A stretch of 64,000 bases of DNA from NCBI GenBank assembly GCA_016795245.1, contig JAEUIA010000108.1, positions 1 through 64,000 of the forward strand, in the 5' to 3' direction. The notes beneath the pieces were generated by a model, which saw only the letters and a list, made by a program, of their open reading frames with translations, was not told the origin of the DNA and searched no databases. This stretch comes from Planctomycetota bacterium. GTDB taxonomy: Bacteria > Planctomycetota > UBA1135 > GCA-002686595. Below are positions 61,273 to 64,000 of this stretch, one piece after another. Numbering within the stretch: the stretch's first letter is position 1; the number at the start of each line of letters is the position of its first letter. Position numbers and translations under genes: made by a program.

Positions 61273-61941
61273 ATGAAGCACTCCCCCATTCGCCCGCAGC
61301 GGCCCCAGAGCGGTGCCATGAGCACCGGTTGCATCGTCGGCATCGCTGTCGCCGTGCTGTTGTTCGCCGTCGCCGGAGTCGTGATGTCGCGCTACAACTC
61401 GCTGGCCGCCGGCAAGACCGTCGTCGCGGCCAAGCTGGCCGAGATCGACAACCAGTACAAGCGGCGCTACGACTTGATTCCGCAGCTCGTCGAGACCGTC
61501 AAAGGCGCGGCGAACTTCGAGAAATCGACGCTCGAAGCGGTCGTCGAAGCGCGCGCCTCGGTCGGCAAGGTGCAGCTTCCGGCCGACCTGCCCGAAGACC
61601 CCGCGCGCCTGCAGCAGTACATCGCGGCACAGCAGTCGCTCGGCGGCGCGCTGGGCCGACTCATGATGGTTGCGGAGCAATACCCTGAGCTGAAGGCCAA
61701 CAACAACTTCCGCGACCTGCAATCGCAGCTCGAAGGCACGGAGAACCGGATCGCGGTCGCACGTCGCGACTACATCGACTCGATTCAGGGCTACAACAAA
61801 TCGCTCGTGACCTTTCCCGGCAACATCGTGGCCGGCATCTTCAACTTCAAGGAGATGCCGCAACTCGCCGCGGCCACGGAAGCTGAACGCGTCGTGCCCA
61901 AGGTCGAGTTCGAATTCGGCAAGGACAAGGAGCAGAAGTAA
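61273..61941 (+). CDS. lemA: LemA family protein
   Basis: Membrane-anchored, mostly helical protein of about 222 residues. One N-terminal helix (CIVGIAVAVLLFAVAGVVM) precedes the LemA fold with YNSLAAGKTVVAAKLAEID, RRYDLIPQLVETVKG and QLEGTENRIAVARRDYIDSI, then VTFPGNIVAGIFNFKEMPQL. The role of LemA is poorly known. ATG 61273 is chosen; ATG 61243 and 61318 are also in frame. It lies directly before two TPM-domain genes, a pairing found in many bacteria. Confidence 0.92.
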   Translation: MKHSPIRPQRPQSGAMSTGCIVGIAVAVLLFAVAGVVMSRYNSLAAGKTVVAAKLAEIDNQYKRRYDLIPQLVETVKGAANFEKSTLEAVVEARASVGKVQLPADLPEDPARLQQYIAAQQSLGGALGRLMMVAEQYPELKANNNFRDLQSQLEGTENRIAVARRDYIDSIQGYNKSLVTFPGNIVAGIFNFKEMPQLAAATEAERVVPKVEFEFGKDKEQK

Positions 61942-61949
61942 TCGACACT

Positions 61950-62726
61950 TTGCGCGCCTGGATCATCGGCGTTGCGCTGTTGTGCGTGCTGTTCGCCGCG
62001 AACGCGAGCGGCGCGTCGACGGCCGCGGCGCAGGACTTGCCGCGCGCACAGGGCCGTGTCACTGACCTCGCGGGCTTGCTCTCGAGCGGCGACAAGGCGG
62101 CGCTCGAGGCCGAACTCGATGCGTGGCAGCGCGGAAGCGGTCACGAGATCGCGGTGCTGACCGTCGAAACTCTGGGGCAGCGCTCGCTCGAGCGATTCGC
62201 TCTCGAGGTCGCCCGTACGTGGGGCCTGGGTCGCAAGGACGTGCACGACGGTGCGCTGCTCCTGGTCGCCAAGAACGAGCGCAAGATCCGCATCGAAGTC
62301 GGGCGCGGACTCGAAGGCCAGCTGACGGATCTGATCTGCGGTCGCATCATCCGCGACGTGATCACCCCGGCGTTCAAGCGCGGTCAGTTCAGCTCCGGAA
62401 TCGTCGCAGGCGTGCGCGCGATGCGCGAGGTGGTAGGCGGCGATCTGAGCAGCCTGCCCCCCGAACGTGACAACAAGGACAGCGTGATCGCGATGTTCAT
62501 CACGCTTCTCGTCATCCTGTTCTTCGTCGGACATTTCGCGCGCGCGCTGCGCGGCATGACCGGCGGACGGTCGATCGCAGGCCGCCGTTCGCGCCACGTC
62601 GGCGGCATGCTCGGAGGATTCGGCGGGATGGGTGGTTTCTCCGGCGGCGGCCGATCCAGCGGCGGCTTCGGTGGCTTCTCCGGCGGTGGCGGATTCTCGG
62701 GCGGCGGCTCGTCGGGGGGATGGTGA
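61950..62726 (+). CDS. TPM-domain membrane protein (YgcG-like)
   Basis: A 258-residue protein. A signal peptide (GVALLCVLFAANASGA) leads to an extracytoplasmic TPM domain (VTDLAGLLSSGDKAALEAEL, then HEIAVLTVETLGQRSLERFA, and KIRIEVGRGLEGQLTDLICG). A membrane helix follows (AMFITLLVILFFVGHFAR). The last 45 residues are Gly/Ser/Phe-rich with GGFGGMGGFSGGG-type repeats, ending SSGGW. This layout is standard for YgcG-type partners of LemA. The start is TTG 61950, eight bases after lemA; the frame then overlaps the next gene by 7 bases. Confidence 0.87.
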   Translation: MRAWIIGVALLCVLFAANASGASTAAAQDLPRAQGRVTDLAGLLSSGDKAALEAELDAWQRGSGHEIAVLTVETLGQRSLERFALEVARTWGLGRKDVHDGALLLVAKNERKIRIEVGRGLEGQLTDLICGRIIRDVITPAFKRGQFSSGIVAGVRAMREVVGGDLSSLPPERDNKDSVIAMFITLLVILFFVGHFARALRGMTGGRSIAGRRSRHVGGMLGGFGGMGGFSGGGRSSGGFGGFSGGGGFSGGGSSGGW

Positions 62727-63526
62727 GAGCCATGCAGTTCGACGCGAGCCAGTTGCGCTCCAGCGGCGCGCACGCCGAGTGGACGACTTCCACGCCGACA
62801 TGGGCCTATGCACTGGCGGACATCGGGCCGTGGATTCTCGCCGTCGTCGCCGGCATCGCGCTTGCGCGCGCGCTGCTCCAGACCCGGCGCTACCGCGCGC
62901 TCGCCGTATTCGATGCAACACGACAGAGTGCCACACATGCAGCGTTGATCGCGGCAGAAGCACGCACGACGGGCGAGATCGTTCCGGTCGTGTTGGAGCG
63001 CTCCGACCGCTATCCGGGCGCGAACTGGTTGTCGGCGCTCGTGGCGTTGATCCTCGGAACGCTGTTGCTGGCGCCGCACCTCCCGTGGGGCGCTCCGTAC
63101 GAACTCTTGTGCTGGCAGTTGGGGATGGCGGCGGTCGGCTTCCTGCTCGCTCTAGTCGTTCCCGGCTGGAAGCGCATGTTCATCGGCGAAGCCCGTGCGA
63201 GCGAAATGGCCGAAGAACAGGCGATCAACGAGTTCCACCGGCTGGGTCTGAGCCAGACGAGCGCACGCACGGGCGTGCTGCTGTTCGTGAGTCTGCTCGA
63301 ACGGCGTGTCGTCGTACTCGGAGATGCCGGCATCCACGCCAAGGTCGGTGACGCACACTGGGACACCACGCGTTCCGCGATCATCGATGGCGTGCGCAAG
63401 GGCTGTGTCGACGAAGGTCTCATCGACGGTATTCGGCTGTGCGGCGCCGTGCTGGAACAGCACTTCCCGTGGGAGCACGGCGATCGCAATGAACTGCCTG
63501 ACCGGATCGTCGTGCGCCGCGAGTGA
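62720..63526 (+). CDS. TPM-domain integral membrane protein
   Basis: A 268-residue protein of the TPM family in which the domain is cytoplasmic or membrane-bound rather than exported. A first helix (DIGPWILAVVAGIALARAL) is followed by AEARTTGEIVPVVLERSDRY, two more helices (SALVALILGTLLLAPHL; LGMAAVGFLLALVVP) and the TPM end (TGVLLFVSLLERRVVVLGDA, then DGIRLCGAVLEQHFP). ATG 62720 overlaps the upstream gene; ATG 62732 is an alternative start. Third gene of the lemA operon. Confidence 0.87.
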   Translation: MVRAMQFDASQLRSSGAHAEWTTSTPTWAYALADIGPWILAVVAGIALARALLQTRRYRALAVFDATRQSATHAALIAAEARTTGEIVPVVLERSDRYPGANWLSALVALILGTLLLAPHLPWGAPYELLCWQLGMAAVGFLLALVVPGWKRMFIGEARASEMAEEQAINEFHRLGLSQTSARTGVLLFVSLLERRVVVLGDAGIHAKVGDAHWDTTRSAIIDGVRKGCVDEGLIDGIRLCGAVLEQHFPWEHGDRNELPDRIVVRRE

Positions 63527-63601
63527 GACGCGGACTACACCCGCCCGACCGCAGTTCCGCGTGCAGAACAGCGCTGCAGGCCGACCGCAACTCGTTCCGG
63601 C

Positions 63602-64000
63602 TCAGCTCGGAAGCGCAGAGTCTTCGATGAGCTCCGCTGCTGCTGCATCCAGGTACAGCTTCACATCGTGATGTCCGCGCAGAAAAGTCGCCGGGCACTC
63701 TGCTGAAATCGGGTCGAACAGGGTGCGCCGCACGATCTCGGCCTTCTCAGCGCCGAAAGCGAGCACCCGCAGGCGTCTGGCGTCGAGGATCGACGCGACG
63801 CCCATCGTGATCGCTTGTGTCGGCACCTGGGCCAGATCTCCGAACACGCGTACCGCATGCTTGCGTGTCCGCTGATCCAACTCGACGACGCGCGTGCGCG
63901 AAGTGCGCGTCGAACCGGGCTCGTTGAAGCCGATATGGCCATTCAACCCGATGCCGAGCACCTGCAGGTCGATTCCGCCCGCCGCCTGCAGCGCTTGCTC
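63602..64000 (-). CDS. nagB: Glucosamine-6-phosphate deaminase (3' part, cut by window edge)
   Basis: Partial gene: 132 codons plus the stop are visible and the frame continues through the window end. The product has the diagnostic active-site segment LGIGLNGHIGFNEPGS, and EVVELDQRTRKHA-type (TRVVELDQRTRKHAV) and AITMGVASILDARRLRVLA segments follow in the family order. The enzyme converts glucosamine-6-phosphate to fructose-6-phosphate and ammonia. With the kinase-symporter operon near 50-54 kb it fits amino-sugar catabolism. It is convergent with the lemA operon. Confidence 0.92.
   Translation of the reverse strand, partial: EQALQAAGGIDLQVLGIGLNGHIGFNEPGSTRTSRTRVVELDQRTRKHAVRVFGDLAQVPTQAITMGVASILDARRLRVLAFGAEKAEIVRRTLFDPISAECPATFLRGHHDVKLYLDAAAAELIEDSALPS

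Overview
The window looks like chromosomal DNA of a high-GC, free-living member of the Planctomycetota. The best evidence is the secreted protein at 48033-49871. It ends in a cysteine-containing tail (CPCGN...GCxNSTGxGA, then a stretch ending in ATVWQP) that I associate with the Saltatorellus/Engelhardtia/Rohdeia lineage. That placement is inference from memory of such proteins, not a database match. I saw no rRNA, tRNA, CRISPR array, phage gene or recognisable transposase.

Layout. (1) 1-9.1 kb: a dispersed-repeat copy and degenerate tandem repeats, then housekeeping genes: an RluA-type pseudouridine synthase, rpsU, recD2, an MFS exporter, rarA, a SpoU-type RNA methyltransferase, rsgA and a DUF2752 membrane protein. 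(2) 9.2-43.4 kb: one large exopolysaccharide locus. It opens with an SLBB export lipoprotein, a Wzz/GumC-like chain-length protein and a BY-kinase-like ATPase that has lost its Walker A lysine. A 126-bp inverted repeat follows. Next is a five-gene operon on the minus strand (12135-26493) with two glycosyltransferases around a formyltransferase-NRPS with an embedded luciferase-like monooxygenase, a one-module PKS and an Sfp-type activating enzyme. Then come asnB, a GT2 and a WecG-like transferase on the plus strand. A minus-strand series completes the locus: GT2 enzymes, a Wzx-like flippase, a Wzy/WaaL-like ligase, GT4 enzymes, a polysaccharide deacetylase, a beta-helix lipoprotein and a priming sugar phosphotransferase. 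(3) 43.7-48 kb: an overlapping operon of a diaminopentanoate dehydrogenase-like enzyme, an alpha-oxoamine synthase-like enzyme, an Escherichia coli-type LysA and a YjbR-like protein, then a small unknown gene. (4) 48-61.2 kb: secreted and envelope proteins (Asp-box repeat protein, carboxypeptidase-regulatory-like protein, subtilase, two GHL10-like proteins) and a kinase-symporter-GHL10 operon that resembles amino-sugar salvage. (5) 61.2-64 kb: LemA, two TPM-domain proteins and the 3' part of nagB, cut by the window edge.

How the genes may work together. The exopolysaccharide locus has nearly every class of protein for a Wzx/Wzy-type pathway: priming, sugar addition, flipping, polymerisation or ligation, chain length, export and modification. 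The NRPS-PKS operon lies inside it and carries its own glycosyltransferases. The leading hypothesis is that a short formylated, N- or C-oxidised aminoacyl-polyketide is made and then glycosylated or attached to the glycan. Many neighbouring genes overlap by 4 bases (ATGA or GTGA), so most units are probably translationally coupled.
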